In this document: positions 1-9,960 of the stretch, piece by piece
Position numbering within the stretch: the stretch's first letter is position 1
Layout of the letters: each line of letters opens with the position of its first letter
NCBI RefSeq assembly: GCF_020667845.1
Contig: NZ_JAFMPQ010000021.1
Coordinates: forward strand, 30,382-94,381
DNA length: 64,000 nucleotides
Origin: Cognatishimia sp. F0-27
Lineage (GTDB): Bacteria > Pseudomonadota > Alphaproteobacteria > Rhodobacterales > Rhodobacteraceae
Direction: 5' to 3'
Notes under the pieces: generated by a model
What the model saw: only the letters and a program-made list of their open reading frames with translations
Database searches by the model: none
What the model was told of the DNA's origin: nothing
Translations under genes and position numbers: made by a program

Positions 1-654
1 CGCGAAAAGCATTTCTACGGCGGGCATGGCATCGTCGCGGCCCAGGTGCCGCTTGGCGCGGGGCTCGCCTTTGCGGACAAGTATCGCGACAATGGCCGCG
101 TGACATTCACCTATTTCGGGGACGGCGCGGCCAATCAGGGACAGGTTTACGAAACCTTCAACATGGCCGCGCTCTGGAAACTCCCGGTGATTTTCGTGAT
201 TGAAAACAACCAATACGCCATGGGAACCGCGCAGCAGCGTTCGACCTCGACGCCCGATCTCTATACCCGGGGACAGGCCTTCGGTATTCCCGGCGAGGTC
301 GTGGACGGGATGGACGTGCTCGCCGTCAAGGAGGCGGGCGACAAGGCCGTGGCCCATGCCCGCAAGGACGGCCCCTATATCCTGGAGGTCAAGACGTACC
401 GCTATCGCGGGCACTCCATGTCGGATCCCGCGAAATACCGCACGCGCGAGGAGGTTCAGAAAATGCGTTCAGAGCGCGACCCCATCGACCATGTGCGCGA
501 ATTGCTGCTTCAGGGCGGGCATGCCAGCGAGGACGACCTCAAGGCCATCGACCGCGAGATCAAGGAGATTGTCTCCAGATCCGCCGATTTTGCCCGCGAA
601 AGCCCCGAGCCCGCGCTCGAAGAGCTCTGGACGGATATCTATGCACCGGCGTGA
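1..654 (+). CDS. pdhA: pyruvate dehydrogenase E1 component, alpha subunit (5' end missing)
   Basis: The reading frame is open from base 1, so the gene begins upstream and only the last 217 codons are present. With E1-beta it forms the thiamine-diphosphate (ThDP) decarboxylase of the pyruvate dehydrogenase complex, which turns pyruvate into acetyl-CoA. The ThDP-binding region is visible as GDGAANQGQVYE followed by ENNQYAMGT, and the phosphorylation-loop-like stretch YRYRGHSMSDPAKYRT is conserved. The C-terminus is ordinary for the family. The gene lies 72 bp upstream of pdhB on the same strand. Identity is secure; the start and N-terminal third cannot be judged. Confidence 0.95.
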   Translation, partial: REKHFYGGHGIVAAQVPLGAGLAFADKYRDNGRVTFTYFGDGAANQGQVYETFNMAALWKLPVIFVIENNQYAMGTAQQRSTSTPDLYTRGQAFGIPGEVVDGMDVLAVKEAGDKAVAHARKDGPYILEVKTYRYRGHSMSDPAKYRTREEVQKMRSERDPIDHVRELLLQGGHASEDDLKAIDREIKEIVSRSADFARESPEPALEELWTDIYAPA

Positions 655-726
655 CCGGGAGCGCGCTGCCACCCCCCCGGCGCACGCCATCGCACTGCCC
701 ATCAACCAAACGCGGAGGCACCACGC

Positions 727-2100
727 ATGGCCACCGAAATCCTGATGCCCGCTCTGTCACCGACGATGGAGGAAGGCACGCTTGCCAAATGGCTGGTCAA
801 GGAAGGCGACACCGTGTCTTCCGGTGACATCCTTGCCGAAATCGAAACAGACAAGGCCACGATGGAATTCGAAGCGGTCGATGACGGCATCATGGGACCA
901 ATCCTTGTGCCCGAAGGAGCGGCCTCCGTTGCGGTGAACACACCAATCGCCCTCCTCCTCGCCGAAGGCGAAAGCGCTGCAGACGCGGCCCCGCTGCCGC
1001 CTGCGCAAGCGGCCGCCCCCGCGCCGCCGGTTGAGGAACCACGTCCCGAGACATCCGACGACCTGTCTGCTGCGACGGTAGAGGCCGCGGGTGGTCCGGG
1101 CTGGGCACCGGACGCGACGCTCAAGAGCCAGACCGTGCGCGAGGCGCTCAAGGATGCCATGGCCGAGGAAATGCGCAGAGATGCGGATGTGTTCCTGATG
1201 GGCGAAGAAGTGGGCGAATACCAAGGCGCCTACAAGATCAGCCAGGGCCTGCTCGACGAATTTGGCGCCAAACGGGTGATCGACACCCCGATCACGGAAC
1301 ACGGTTTTGCCGGGATCGGGGTCGGCGCGGCCTTTGGTGGCCTGAAACCCATCGTGGAGTTCATGACCTTCAATTTCGCGATGCAGGCCATTGACCAGAT
1401 CATCAATTCAGCAGCCAAGACGCTGTATATGTCCGGTGGGCAGATGGGGTGCCCGATCGTCTTTCGCGGCCCCAACGGCGCCGCTGCGCGCGTGGCCGCC
1501 CAGCACAGCCAGGATTACGCCGCCTGGTACAGCCATATCCCCGGGCTGAAAGTCGCCATGCCCTATTCGGCGTCCGACGCCAAAGGCTTGCTGAAGACCG
1601 CGATCCGCGACCCCAATCCGGTGATCTTTCTCGAAAACGAGATCCTGTACGGGCAAAGCTTCGACGTGCCGGATGACCCGGATTATTCTGTTCCCTTCGG
1701 CAAGGCCCGCCTGTGGCGCGAAGGCACGGATGTGACTCTGGTGAGCTTTGGCATTGGCATGACCCATACGCTCAAGGCGGCGGACATGCTGGCCGAGCAG
1801 GGTATCGAGGCCGAGGTGCTGGACCTGCGGACGCTGCGCCCCATGGACACCGGCGCGATCCTTGCCTCGGTGCGAAAGACCAATCGCTGCGTCACGGTCG
1901 AAGAAGGCTGGCCCGTTGCGAGCATCGGCAATCACATCTCGTCCGTGATCATGCAAAACGCCTTCGACTGGCTCGATGCACCGGTGATCACCCTCACCGG
2001 CAAGGACGTGCCAATGCCCTATGCCGCCAATCTCGAAAAACACGCGCTTGTCACCGCCGACCAAGTGGCCGATGCGGCCCGCGCGATCTGTTACCGCTGA
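727..2100 (+). CDS. pdhB: pyruvate dehydrogenase E1 component, beta subunit with N-terminal lipoyl domain
   Basis: This 457-residue protein is about 120 residues longer than plain E1-beta because a lipoyl domain (about residues 1-78) precedes the transketolase-like part (about 133-457). The lipoylated lysine is K43 in ETDKATMEF. An Ala/Pro/Glu-rich linker joins the two parts. The catalytic part includes [14 protein letters not shown] and [12 protein letters not shown] lipoylated E1-beta is a known alphaproteobacterial trait. The domain is nearly the same at protein level as the one starting pdhC. The stop codon overlaps the next start (ATGA), which implies translational coupling. Confidence 0.96.
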   Translation: MATEILMPALSPTMEEGTLAKWLVKEGDTVSSGDILAEIETDKATMEFEAVDDGIMGPILVPEGAASVAVNTPIALLLAEGESAADAAPLPPAQAAAPAPPVEEPRPETSDDLSAATVEAAGGPGWAPDATLKSQTVREALKDAMAEEMRRDADVFLMGEEVGEYQGAYKISQGLLDEFGAKRVIDTPITEHGFAGIGVGAAFGGLKPIVEFMTFNFAMQAIDQIINSAAKTLYMSGGQMGCPIVFRGPNGAAARVAAQHSQDYAAWYSHIPGLKVAMPYSASDAKGLLKTAIRDPNPVIFLENEILYGQSFDVPDDPDYSVPFGKARLWREGTDVTLVSFGIGMTHTLKAADMLAEQGIEAEVLDLRTLRPMDTGAILASVRKTNRCVTVEEGWPVASIGNHISSVIMQNAFDWLDAPVITLTGKDVPMPYAANLEKHALVTADQVADAARAICYR

Positions 2101-2369
2101 TGACACGGGTCGAGGTGCAGGGCCGCGACAGCGCCATGGAAGCCTACCGCGTCCAGACCGACCATGGGCGCGCATGGGTGCCGGAATGCCTTATGGGTGG
2201 GCTGCGACCGGGCGAACGCCCCTCGCATCAGGAGGCCTATGAATGGGTTGCCGCGCACCGCAAGGCGCTCATCCGCGCCGTCGCAACCCTGTCCGAAGGG
2301 CGCACTCCGCCCGCCCCTTATGATATCATCAGCCTGATCGAACCAAGACCTGGCCCTTCTTTGGGCTGA
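2100..2369 (+). CDS. small unknown protein between pdhB and pdhC
   Basis: This 89-residue protein starts on the ATGA that ends pdhB. It is hydrophilic, rich in Arg and Glu, with no signal peptide or membrane segment ([18 protein letters not shown] at the start). The position inside the pdh operon suggests a role with the complex. Alphaproteobacterial pdh loci often hold a small protein of this size, labelled DUF5076 in some annotations; I suspect but cannot confirm that it belongs there. The last residues (GPSLG) and the stop codon lie inside an intergenic repeat (2356-2402), so the C-terminus may have been reshaped by repeat insertion. Confidence 0.75.
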   Translation: MTRVEVQGRDSAMEAYRVQTDHGRAWVPECLMGGLRPGERPSHQEAYEWVAAHRKALIRAVATLSEGRTPPAPYDIISLIEPRPGPSLG

Positions 2370-2402
2370 AAATATCCCGGGGGTGCGGGGGCTGGCCCCC
2401 GC
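2356..2402 (-). repeat. intergenic GC-hairpin repeat, copy 1 (inverted)
   Basis: Read on the minus strand this gives a GC hairpin, then CCCCCGGGATATTTTCAGCC, then CAAAGAA. The hairpin is GCGGGGGC (2385-2392), loop TG, GCCCCCGC (2395-2402), a perfect 8-bp stem. Further copies with the same hairpin plus GGGATATTT or GAGTATTT core and an AAAGAA or AGAAGAAA end occur at 27017, 36147 and 45229. It covers the stop codon of the small gene and leaves 44 bp before pdhC. The function is unknown; there is no T tract in either direction that would mark a classic terminator. Confidence 0.85.
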
Positions 2403-2446
2403 GTTCCTCCTTTCCAGACGCGAAGACGCAAAACGGAGCTGCTCCG

Positions 2447-3772
2447 ATGCCGACAGAAATTCTCATGCCCGCGCTTTCTCCGACGATGGAAGATGGGACG
2501 CTTGCCAAATGGTTGGTCAAGGAGGGCGACACGGTCACCTCCGGTGACGTGCTTGCGGAAATCGAAACCGACAAGGCAACGATGGAGTTCGAAGCCGTCG
2601 ATGACGGGGTTGTCGGCAGGCTTCTGATCGCCGAAGGCACCGCCGGTGTCACGGTCAACACCCCGATAGCCCTCCTGCTGGATGAGGGCGAAGACACGTC
2701 CGCGCTCGAAACCGCCGCCTCGCCTCAGTCCGAGGCCCCGCCACGCGCCATACCGGCAGATACCCCCGCAGTTCCCGCCCCCCCACAGGCGGCCGGTCTT
2801 GCAGCGGTCACATCCCAGGACGGAACGCGCGTTTTTGCCTCTCCGCTTGCGCGACGCCTCGCCGCCGAGACGGGGCTGGACCTCGCGGGCCTGGCTGGAA
2901 GCGGTCCACGCGGACGGATCGTGAAGTCAGATGTAGAGGCCGCCCTCGATGGCGGCGCTCAGATCGATGCAAGCAAAAACCGTGTCGAGACTGCGGCGCC
3001 CTCCCCGGCGGCCGCCGCTCCGCCCCCGGCTCCGGCCAAATCGAGCCAATCCGGTGCGGTCGCACGGGCCTATGCTGACCGTCCTCATCAGGAAATCGCC
3101 CTCGACGGGATGCGCCGGACCATCGCCGCACGCCTGAGCGAGGCCAAGCAGACCATCCCGCATTTCTACCTGCGCCGCAGCGTCAAACTGGACGCACTGC
3201 TGGCGTTGCGTGCAGAGATCAACAGCCAACTGGCCCCGCGCGGTCTCAAACTCAGCGTCAATGACTTTGTGATCAAGGCCTGCGCCAGCGCATTACAAAG
3301 AGTTCCCGCGGCCAACGCGGTCTGGGCAGAAGATCGCATCCTGCAACTGGCCCAGTCCGACGTCGCAGTGGCCGTCGCGGTAGAAGGCGGGCTTTTTACG
3401 CCGGTGATCAAGGATGCCGAAACGAAATCGCTCTCCGCGCTCTCCGCAGAGATGAAGGATCTCGCCGCGCGTGCGCGGGATCGCAAGCTCATGCCCGAGG
3501 AATACCAGGGGGGCAGTTTTGCCATTTCCAACCTCGGTATGTTCGGGATCGAAAGTTTCGATGCGGTGATCAACCCGCCCCACGGGGCCATCCTGGCTGT
3601 CGGCGCCGGCGTAAAAAAGCCGGTTGTTTCCGAGGATGGCGCGGTTGCCACGGCAACCGTCATGACCCTGTCGCTTTCCGTCGATCACCGCGTCATCGAC
3701 GGCGCTTTGGGTGCGGAGTTGCTCGGTGCCATTGTTGACGGGCTGGAGGCGCCGCTGGCGCTGATGGCGTGA
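2447..3772 (+). CDS. pdhC: dihydrolipoamide acetyltransferase (E2) of pyruvate dehydrogenase
   Basis: This 441-residue E2 transfers the acetyl group from lipoyl-lysine to CoA and forms the structural core of the complex. The domains in order are one lipoyl domain (1-77, lipoyl lysine K43), a Pro/Ala linker, the E1/E3-binding domain (about 129-167, [12 protein letters not shown] and [11 protein letters not shown]), a second Ala/Pro linker, and the acyltransferase domain (about 213-441). The active-site motif DHRVIDG is present with His414 and Asp418. A good Shine-Dalgarno sequence is not obvious. No E3 gene (lpd) follows; cysE converges instead, so E3 must be encoded elsewhere. Confidence 0.97.
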   Translation: MPTEILMPALSPTMEDGTLAKWLVKEGDTVTSGDVLAEIETDKATMEFEAVDDGVVGRLLIAEGTAGVTVNTPIALLLDEGEDTSALETAASPQSEAPPRAIPADTPAVPAPPQAAGLAAVTSQDGTRVFASPLARRLAAETGLDLAGLAGSGPRGRIVKSDVEAALDGGAQIDASKNRVETAAPSPAAAAPPPAPAKSSQSGAVARAYADRPHQEIALDGMRRTIAARLSEAKQTIPHFYLRRSVKLDALLALRAEINSQLAPRGLKLSVNDFVIKACASALQRVPAANAVWAEDRILQLAQSDVAVAVAVEGGLFTPVIKDAETKSLSALSAEMKDLAARARDRKLMPEEYQGGSFAISNLGMFGIESFDAVINPPHGAILAVGAGVKKPVVSEDGAVATATVMTLSLSVDHRVIDGALGAELLGAIVDGLEAPLALMA

Positions 3773-3807
3773 CCCGACGCCCAGCAGATCCCTGCCCACG
3801 AATAAAA

Positions 3808-3843
3808 ACAGCGCGCCCGGTCACGGACACGCTGTGATCTTTT
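3808..3843. terminator. probable terminator between pdhC and cysE
   Basis: ACAGCG (3808-3813) pairs with CGCTGT (3830-3835). A second small CCG/CGG stem lies inside the loop, and the sequence GATCTTTT follows at 3836-3843. On the minus strand the other flank offers a TTTTTATT run (revcomp of 3800-3807), so it could serve both convergent genes. The stem is modest. Confidence 0.5.
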
Positions 3844-3910
3844 GGCGAAAGCCGGATCGATCGCTGGTCGAGGCGCCGTCAGAACCGGTGTTGGTTGCCC
3901 GGCCCCGGTG

Positions 3911-4720
3911 TCAGATCTGTTCGCTCAGCAACTGATCCATGGAAACCGACGGCTGCGAGCATCCTGCTTCGCCCACAATGCGGGCCGGCACGCCGGCCAC
4001 CGTCTTGCACGGGGGCACAGGCTGCAGCACGACGGATCCTGCCGCGATCCGCGAGCAGTGTCCCACCTCGATATTTCCAAGAACCTTCGCACCGGCTCCG
4101 ATCAGAACCCCGTCTCCAATCTTGGGGTGGCGATCTTCCTCTTCCTTGCCGGTGCCGCCCAGCGTCACGGAATGCAGCATCGAGACATTGTCGCCCACCA
4201 CCGCCGTTTCCCCGATCACGATGGAATGCGCGTGGTCAATCATGATCCCGCGTCCGATGCGCGCTGCCGGATGAATGTCGATCCCGAAGGCTTCGGAGCA
4301 GCGCATCTGGAAGAAATACGCCATGTCCTTGCGCCCTTCGCGCCACAGCCAATTCGCGACCCTGTAGGCCTGGACCGCCTGGAAGCCTTTGAAAAACAAC
4401 AGAGGTTGGAGGAACCGATGACAGGCAGGATCGCGCTCGAAGGTGGCCATGATATCGGCACGCGCCGCTTGCGCCAGCCCTTGGTCGGCCGCGTATGCCT
4501 CATCGCAGATTTCGCGCAGGATCTGGTCCGACATTTCGCCGTTGCTGAGCTTGAGCGCAATGCGATACGCCAGAGCCTGCTCAAGGGTTGGATAGTGCAA
4601 AACGGAATAATGCACCATGCCTCCCAACAGGGGCTCGTCCCGGACAGCGGCCTCCGCTTCGACCACGATCCGTTTCCAGACCGGATCCACCTCGGCCAGT
4701 TTTGCGCGTCTCTCTGCCAT
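3911..4720 (-). CDS. cysE: serine O-acetyltransferase
   Basis: This 269-residue enzyme makes O-acetylserine from serine and acetyl-CoA, the first step of cysteine synthesis. The N-terminal helical part is followed by a left-handed beta-helix of hexapeptide repeats. The catalytic and binding stretch is IDHAHSIVIGETAVVGDN and SVTLGGTGKEEEDRHPKIGDG. The ATG at 4720 was chosen because GGAGACCGG lies just upstream and the family start aligns there; the frame stays open further upstream but the extra residues look like noncoding sequence. It converges on pdhC. Confidence 0.95.
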   Translation of the reverse strand: MAERRAKLAEVDPVWKRIVVEAEAAVRDEPLLGGMVHYSVLHYPTLEQALAYRIALKLSNGEMSDQILREICDEAYAADQGLAQAARADIMATFERDPACHRFLQPLLFFKGFQAVQAYRVANWLWREGRKDMAYFFQMRCSEAFGIDIHPAARIGRGIMIDHAHSIVIGETAVVGDNVSMLHSVTLGGTGKEEEDRHPKIGDGVLIGAGAKVLGNIEVGHCSRIAAGSVVLQPVPPCKTVAGVPARIVGEAGCSQPSVSMDQLLSEQI

Positions 4721-5192
4721 ATCCGGTCTCCTTTGAAAGGCCCTGCATAGCAGATAAGCCGTTCGGACTGAAACGCAATTCCGTGATGAGGGGAATAAGC
4801 AAATTGGATGGCCACGCTCGGGGGACAAAACGCGGCGCTGGTTCAAGACAAGCCGCATACCGAATGCGATAGCGACATGCGGCAATACAGGTTGTGCGCC
4901 CGGTATTGCGGCCAGCACTCCATCGGGCGCGAGCGCCCCTCGGAAGCGCGAGCCACGTCGATCGCCGCTGCATCCACGCGCGGGTTGCGGTGCAAATCCC
5001 TCTGCTTTGCTCGCCCATGACGCGACCGTATCGCAGCGGCGTATCGAGACAGTTCTGCCGCCAGTAAACTGTTGAAATGTTTGAAAGGCGCGGCAAGGTT
5101 CCCGTTCAAGCGTGCGTCAAGCCGGAGGGCTGATTGGCCTGATCGGCGCATGTCGCGCTGATTGTCCCTGCCCGCACCGGCCAACGGGCCCT
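4721..5192. other. 472-bp intergenic stretch between cysE and the GTA cluster
   Basis: No convincing gene is seen. Short open frames exist on both strands but none has family-like sequence, and the composition is patchy. It should contain the cysE promoter (reading left from 4720) and the 3' end signals of the GTA operon. No tRNA fold was found; a tRNA T-loop-like string near 4985-5005 has no partner arms. Confidence 0.5.
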
Positions 5193-5588
5193 TCAGAGTC
5201 CGGTCTCTGTCCCTCGCCGCTGCGCAAGGCCGCGACAACACGCGACATCCGCACAGGGATGGCCCGGCTCGAAGACGGCATCCCCCCTGTCAATTTCGTC
5301 GCGAGGCGCTGCGTTCATCGCTCGCAACATCGACAGCACGATCATCAGGCAATCGATAAAAGCCACATCATCCCAACAGGGTTCATCGACCACAGGATGA
5401 GCAAGCGTTGCGGCCATCAAGGTGCCGCAGCCCCATTCCGGATGCGCCTTGCCGGTTGTGCGCCGATAGGCATCGGCGCAAATCGCATCCGTCAGGATCT
5501 TCGCGGCAAGGGGCCGCCGCGCGCTTTCCGGAGCGGCCAGAAGCGCGCGCGCAAGCATTGCGACATCGTCCGGAAGAACCCGCCTCAT
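5193..5588 (-). CDS. small conserved protein trailing the GTA cluster
   Basis: This 131-residue protein begins with MRRVLPDDVAMLARALLAAP. Its ATG overlaps the g15 stop (ATGA at 5585-5588), so it is translated with the GTA genes. The recognisable part is residues 1 to about 90 (KILTDAICADAYRRTTGKAHPEWG, given in parts: KILTDAICADAYRR, then TTGKAHPEWG); the tail is Arg/Cys-rich and less protein-like. Rhodobacteraceae GTA loci often carry a short protein here (labelled DUF7742 in some annotations, from memory). No enzyme motif is visible. Role unknown; coupling suggests a GTA-related function. Confidence 0.75.
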   Translation of the reverse strand: MRRVLPDDVAMLARALLAAPESARRPLAAKILTDAICADAYRRTTGKAHPEWGCGTLMAATLAHPVVDEPCWDDVAFIDCLMIVLSMLRAMNAAPRDEIDRGDAVFEPGHPCADVACCRGLAQRRGTETGL

Positions 5589-8500
5589 GAAGAAAGCGTC
5601 GCAACCGCTTGTGGTCCCGGCCCGAATTTTCCGGAAATCTGCGCGACGCGGATATCGAAAGATCCGTTGATGGCGTCCTCGGCGCGTTGCGCTGCGGAAT
5701 AACGCCACACGGGTTCCTGAACCGCGATCTCGCGGATGATCGTATCCCCTTGCGCCACTTGAACGAGGTAGCTTTCACGGTCTTCGCCCAAGGGGACTTC
5801 GTACCCGCTCCAATCATCTCCGTCTATTCGCGTCCGCCGCACCCAGCGCACCAGAAGGTCGCCTGCATCATCGGCAACGCGCAGATGCGCCGGACGATAG
5901 GGCCGCAAGCCGTTGCCCGCAAAGTTGCGCACGAGATAACGGTAACTCTCGTCATCGATCGGTCGCTGCGCCGGACCAATGCGAAAATGCCGATCCACAC
6001 GCCGCTGCGTCGCGGCAAGGTCGATCTGCTCGGCTGTCCCGTCCATAAGGACCACATAAGACCCTGCTGGCCAGCTCTCGGGCATCACGGCATCGCTGCC
6101 TGCCTGACCGCGCAGGCGGTGGCTCAAACGCCAGTAGCCCTCCGAAATGAGCTCGGCATCCCGGAACTGGAAGAGCTCCCAATTGTCGGGCGATCCATCG
6201 CCAATTGCCATGAGGTTCGCTCCGCCTAGAAGCTGCGCATCCGTGACAGAGTGCAGCAATCCCGACGAAAGACGAATATCGAGCGCAGGACCGCGATCAA
6301 CCACCCCGATTGGTCCGGCTGGCAAGGCCGATTGCGTGACGCCCATGACGGAACGGGCCGGCTGAACAAAATCGAGCGCGTAATCTGCATCCTGCGCGGA
6401 GGCATAGACCGCGACGCTGCCGGGCCACGGGTTCGCATCCAATGCCAGATGAGGCGCATGCTCGACCTCGTCACCGCGCATCAGCGGCAAGTCCATGAAC
6501 ATCGGCGTCACTGGAACCGCGGGTGTGAAAGGCCGTAGAGGGGGCGCTTCCTCCGGATAGGGCGCGGGCTCAAAAAGCTCCGGCTCAATCCGCACGGCGT
6601 CGATGATCTGCCGGTCTGTAACCTCGACCCGGTCGATACGCGCCAAAGTCTCTCCCGTTCCCGAGCCGGACGGCACACGCACGATATCGCCGGCCCCGAG
6701 CGACAGGCGCGACAGCGGCAATGAGAAGCGCACGGAATCCCGCGCGATCCGAGCTTCGGCCAGCCACCGCTCCGCGGTTTGGCGGCCTTCCGCACGTGTC
6801 ATCAGAAGACTGAGATCGGTCTCTGCAACCGCATGTGTGGCATCGTCCGGCAAGACGGTCTCCTCGGCGGCCACCTGGTGATCGGCATCTGCCAGCGCAA
6901 AGCTCACGCGCACCCGGCCAGCCATCTCGGCCTCGCCCGCGCGTGTTTCCATCACCGACCCGTCGAATTCCTCGCTTCTGGCGAGCGTATCGATGTCCAA
7001 GGTCGTCGCTTGCTGTCCCTTGCGCATCCGGAACACCAGTTGCCCGTCCCGCTCGATGGCGTCGAAGGCGTAGGCAAGCATCAACGGTTGCAACGCGCGC
7101 CGTGCGTCGGAAACGGTTGGCACGACATAGCCTCGCACGATTCCGTGCAGCGCGCGCGTGTCGATTTCGGTCAACCCCACACGGTGGCAGATCTCTGTCA
7201 CCACGGAAGCCAGCGTCCGCGCTGAGGCGCGACCGTTCAGCCAATGCCCACGCCGGTAATTCGGCCCATCGGACCAAAGCCCTTCATTGCCCGGGAACCA
7301 CGGATAGGGGCGGGCATCCCATGCCCAGACGAATGCCCGATCCATATCGATCATCGCGCCATCATAAACATCCGAAGCGGGGTTGTTCTCTGGCTCGTTC
7401 CAGAAGCCATACATCGCACGCAAATACTGCCGCTGTATAAGTTCGTCTCGCAGCCCATTCGAGTAATGCGGCTCTGTCGACTCTGAAGATTTCGGATCGA
7501 GAAACTTGTTGGGCTGGTTGGTGCCCTTGTCGATCGCGGCACATCCCAGCTCGGTAAACCACACCGGCTTCGAGCGCGGGAGCCAAGCGGTCGGCTGGCT
7601 CTGGCGCACCCCACCAATCCGCTCATGATGCGGGTTTTCCCACCAGTTGCGGATATCCTTGTAGCGATAAACCCATGGCTCACCATAGGCCCCATCGGTA
7701 ATGGGCGTCCGGTTTTGTGCGTCACGATCGGCTTGGCTGGCATAATACCAATCATAGCCTTCACCGCCCGCCACGTTCTGGGTCAGGTAATCGAGATCGT
7801 AAATCGACCCGGCCGATGCATCGAGATGTGCATCGCCGTCGCGCCAGTCCGACAGGGGCATGTAATTGTCGATGCCGATAAAATCGATGTTGTCGTCGGC
7901 CCAGAGCGGATCGAGATGGAAAAAGAGATCACCGGAGCCATCCTGAGGCTGATAACCGAAATACTCCGACCAATCCGCCGCATAACCGATCTTCACCGCT
8001 GGCCCGAGCAAAGCCCGGCACTCCGCTGCGAGAGCGCGCAACGCATCCACCGCCGGGAACCCGATATCGCCCCGGATCTGTGTCAAACCACGCATCTCCG
8101 ATCCGATGCAAAAAGAGTCCACCCCGCCCGCAACAGCGCAGAGTGCCGCCTGATGCAGGATGAACCGTGAATAACTCCACTCATCCGGCCCGCTATAGGT
8201 CACCGCAGCGTCGCCGATGGCAAAATCGTCCGCCGACGCGGTTCCGAAGAATGCCGCAACCTCCACGTCAGCCGCCGCGGTGCCGTCCGTGGATCCGGGG
8301 ACACCGGGGGCCAGACTGGTTATAATGCGCCCGCGCCAAGGCAAGGCCGGTTGACCGATCTGCCCGGTAAACGGGTCGATCAGATCATTGCCAGCCATCT
8401 GATCCATGAGGATGAACGGGTAGTAGAGAACCGCCAGTCCATCATCGGACATCCGCCGGATTGCCTGGATCACCGATTGATCGGTCGGCGTGCCGCCATA

Positions 8501-9526
8501 GACCGGACGGTCATTCTCCTTGGGCACCGTCAATGCCTCTGCACGTTCCAACCCGCAGACGGTCCAGGGCATTTTGGGCGCATCATAATCAGACTGCTCC
8601 ACCATTGGGCGGATCTCGCACTGTCCGGCACGCAGATCATTTCCGAACCAGCTGACTATCAGCGATGCCGCGCCGCAATTGGGCAGCTCGTCTTCGAGCT
8701 GGCCGAGCGAAGTCAGGAAATCGGGCTGCTCTGAGGGAGAGTTTACATTGGCAACAGCCTTGCCCCCCTCGCCGATCCCGAACAGATCATCCGCAGCGGC
8801 CATATATTTCATGTAGACCGGCTTGGTCGCGAGCGCGTATTCCCCTGTTCCTGGGATCATCGCCACACCACCGACGGCATTCGGCACGTCCGCGTCATCC
8901 TGCGTCTCCGGACGTGTCACCTCAAAGCTGAATTGCGGTACGCGATTACCAAAGCGGGACAATTGCAGGTCCTCGATGACCACATAGGCTGTCCCACGAT
9001 ACGCAGGCACGGTTCCGGGTCCTTCAACCGCCTCGATCTTGGGATCGGGGAGTTGGTCCTGCGTGCCGCGATAGACGCGCATGGTCAGATCGGATACCGG
9101 CAATTCCGCTCCATCGGCCCAGATCCGGTTGACGCCCGTGATCTCGCCTTCGCAAAGCGCAAGGGCAAGGCTCACGGAATAGCTGTATTTCTTAACGTCC
9201 GGCTGCTGCGGCGCACCCTTGCCGCCGCCACTCTTGGTCTTCACCTTTTCGCGGAACTCGGTCGCCCAGATGACGTGACCGCCGACCCGCATGCGTCCGT
9301 ATACCTGAGCGATGGCAACTCCTTCGCCGACACCGGTGAGCCGGAATCGGTCCATTTTGCCAATCTCGATCGCATCCGATCCCTGTCCCATCAGACGTTG
9401 ATCAAGTGATCGCCCCAGCGACGCGCCGATAAAGCGCCCGACGGCCGTCATGGACAATCCCATCACGGAGCCCCCAATGGAGCCGCCAATGGCCGCGCCC
9501 GCAGCTGAAAGAAGGATAGTAGCCAT
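5585..9526 (-). CDS. GTA tail-tip megatron protein (g15, host specificity / TIM-barrel)
   Basis: This 1313-residue protein is the largest GTA component and forms the baseplate tip that contacts and penetrates the recipient envelope. The start ATG at 9526 overlaps the g14 stop, and the N-terminus is Gly/Ala-rich and hydrophobic (ATILLSAAGAAIGGSIGG). The central section (roughly residues 420-760) resembles the GTA TIM-barrel domain, with IGSEMRGLTQIRGD, GYAADWSEYFGY and DFIGIDNYMPLSDWRDG. The C-terminal third is a phage tail-3-like, fibronectin-like beta-rich region. The open frame continues upstream of 9526 but that part is out-of-frame g14 sequence. Length is normal for the family. Confidence 0.95.
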   Translation of the reverse strand: MATILLSAAGAAIGGSIGGSVMGLSMTAVGRFIGASLGRSLDQRLMGQGSDAIEIGKMDRFRLTGVGEGVAIAQVYGRMRVGGHVIWATEFREKVKTKSGGGKGAPQQPDVKKYSYSVSLALALCEGEITGVNRIWADGAELPVSDLTMRVYRGTQDQLPDPKIEAVEGPGTVPAYRGTAYVVIEDLQLSRFGNRVPQFSFEVTRPETQDDADVPNAVGGVAMIPGTGEYALATKPVYMKYMAAADDLFGIGEGGKAVANVNSPSEQPDFLTSLGQLEDELPNCGAASLIVSWFGNDLRAGQCEIRPMVEQSDYDAPKMPWTVCGLERAEALTVPKENDRPVYGGTPTDQSVIQAIRRMSDDGLAVLYYPFILMDQMAGNDLIDPFTGQIGQPALPWRGRIITSLAPGVPGSTDGTAAADVEVAAFFGTASADDFAIGDAAVTYSGPDEWSYSRFILHQAALCAVAGGVDSFCIGSEMRGLTQIRGDIGFPAVDALRALAAECRALLGPAVKIGYAADWSEYFGYQPQDGSGDLFFHLDPLWADDNIDFIGIDNYMPLSDWRDGDAHLDASAGSIYDLDYLTQNVAGGEGYDWYYASQADRDAQNRTPITDGAYGEPWVYRYKDIRNWWENPHHERIGGVRQSQPTAWLPRSKPVWFTELGCAAIDKGTNQPNKFLDPKSSESTEPHYSNGLRDELIQRQYLRAMYGFWNEPENNPASDVYDGAMIDMDRAFVWAWDARPYPWFPGNEGLWSDGPNYRRGHWLNGRASARTLASVVTEICHRVGLTEIDTRALHGIVRGYVVPTVSDARRALQPLMLAYAFDAIERDGQLVFRMRKGQQATTLDIDTLARSEEFDGSVMETRAGEAEMAGRVRVSFALADADHQVAAEETVLPDDATHAVAETDLSLLMTRAEGRQTAERWLAEARIARDSVRFSLPLSRLSLGAGDIVRVPSGSGTGETLARIDRVEVTDRQIIDAVRIEPELFEPAPYPEEAPPLRPFTPAVPVTPMFMDLPLMRGDEVEHAPHLALDANPWPGSVAVYASAQDADYALDFVQPARSVMGVTQSALPAGPIGVVDRGPALDIRLSSGLLHSVTDAQLLGGANLMAIGDGSPDNWELFQFRDAELISEGYWRLSHRLRGQAGSDAVMPESWPAGSYVVLMDGTAEQIDLAATQRRVDRHFRIGPAQRPIDDESYRYLVRNFAGNGLRPYRPAHLRVADDAGDLLVRWVRRTRIDGDDWSGYEVPLGEDRESYLVQVAQGDTIIREIAVQEPVWRYSAAQRAEDAINGSFDIRVAQISGKFGPGPQAVATLSS

Positions 9527-9960
9527 CACTTGTTCTCCAATGGGAGGGAAAAGCGCGCCACTATACGCCGCGCCCATGGCCCGCTGAGCGGGCTTTCGAC
9601 AACACCGTGGCCGCTGTAGGCATGGATGAACGCCGGGCTGCGCCCCGTTCGGGACTGGATGCCAACATGCTTGGCCACCGATCCTTCGCGCATCCGGAAC
9701 AGCAAGACGTCGCCCGCTTCGGAACTGCGCACGGCTTTCGGCGACAGATGCATCAGTGCTGCGCGCCACAGGCGTTCGTCGCCTTGTGGCTCGGACCAGT
9801 CCATCGTGTAGGCTGGCACCGGTTCAGGCTCCTGCCCGATCATGTCCCGCCAAACACCGCGCAACAAGCCGAGGCAATCGCAACCAGCGCCGCGCACCGA
9901 AGCCTGGTGCACATATGGGGTGCCAATCCAGGATCGCGCTACATTCACGACACGGCTCAT
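9526..9960 (-). CDS. GTA NlpC/P60 cell-wall peptidase (g14)
   Basis: This 144-residue protein is a tail-associated peptidoglycan hydrolase. The catalytic Cys29 lies in GCDCLGLLRG and His98 in VAKHVGIQSRTG, the usual NlpC/P60 pair. It probably helps the GTA tail cross the recipient cell wall. It overlaps g15 by 4 bp (ATGA) and its own start overlaps the end of g13. Length is typical for TIGR02219-like phage peptidases. Confidence 0.93.
   Translation of the reverse strand: MSRVVNVARSWIGTPYVHQASVRGAGCDCLGLLRGVWRDMIGQEPEPVPAYTMDWSEPQGDERLWRAALMHLSPKAVRSSEAGDVLLFRMREGSVAKHVGIQSRTGRSPAFIHAYSGHGVVESPLSGPWARRIVARFSLPLENK

Noticed and set aside
4975..5010. A string resembling a tRNA T-arm (GGTGCAAATCC).
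   Set aside because: No matching acceptor, D or anticodon arm could be built around it.
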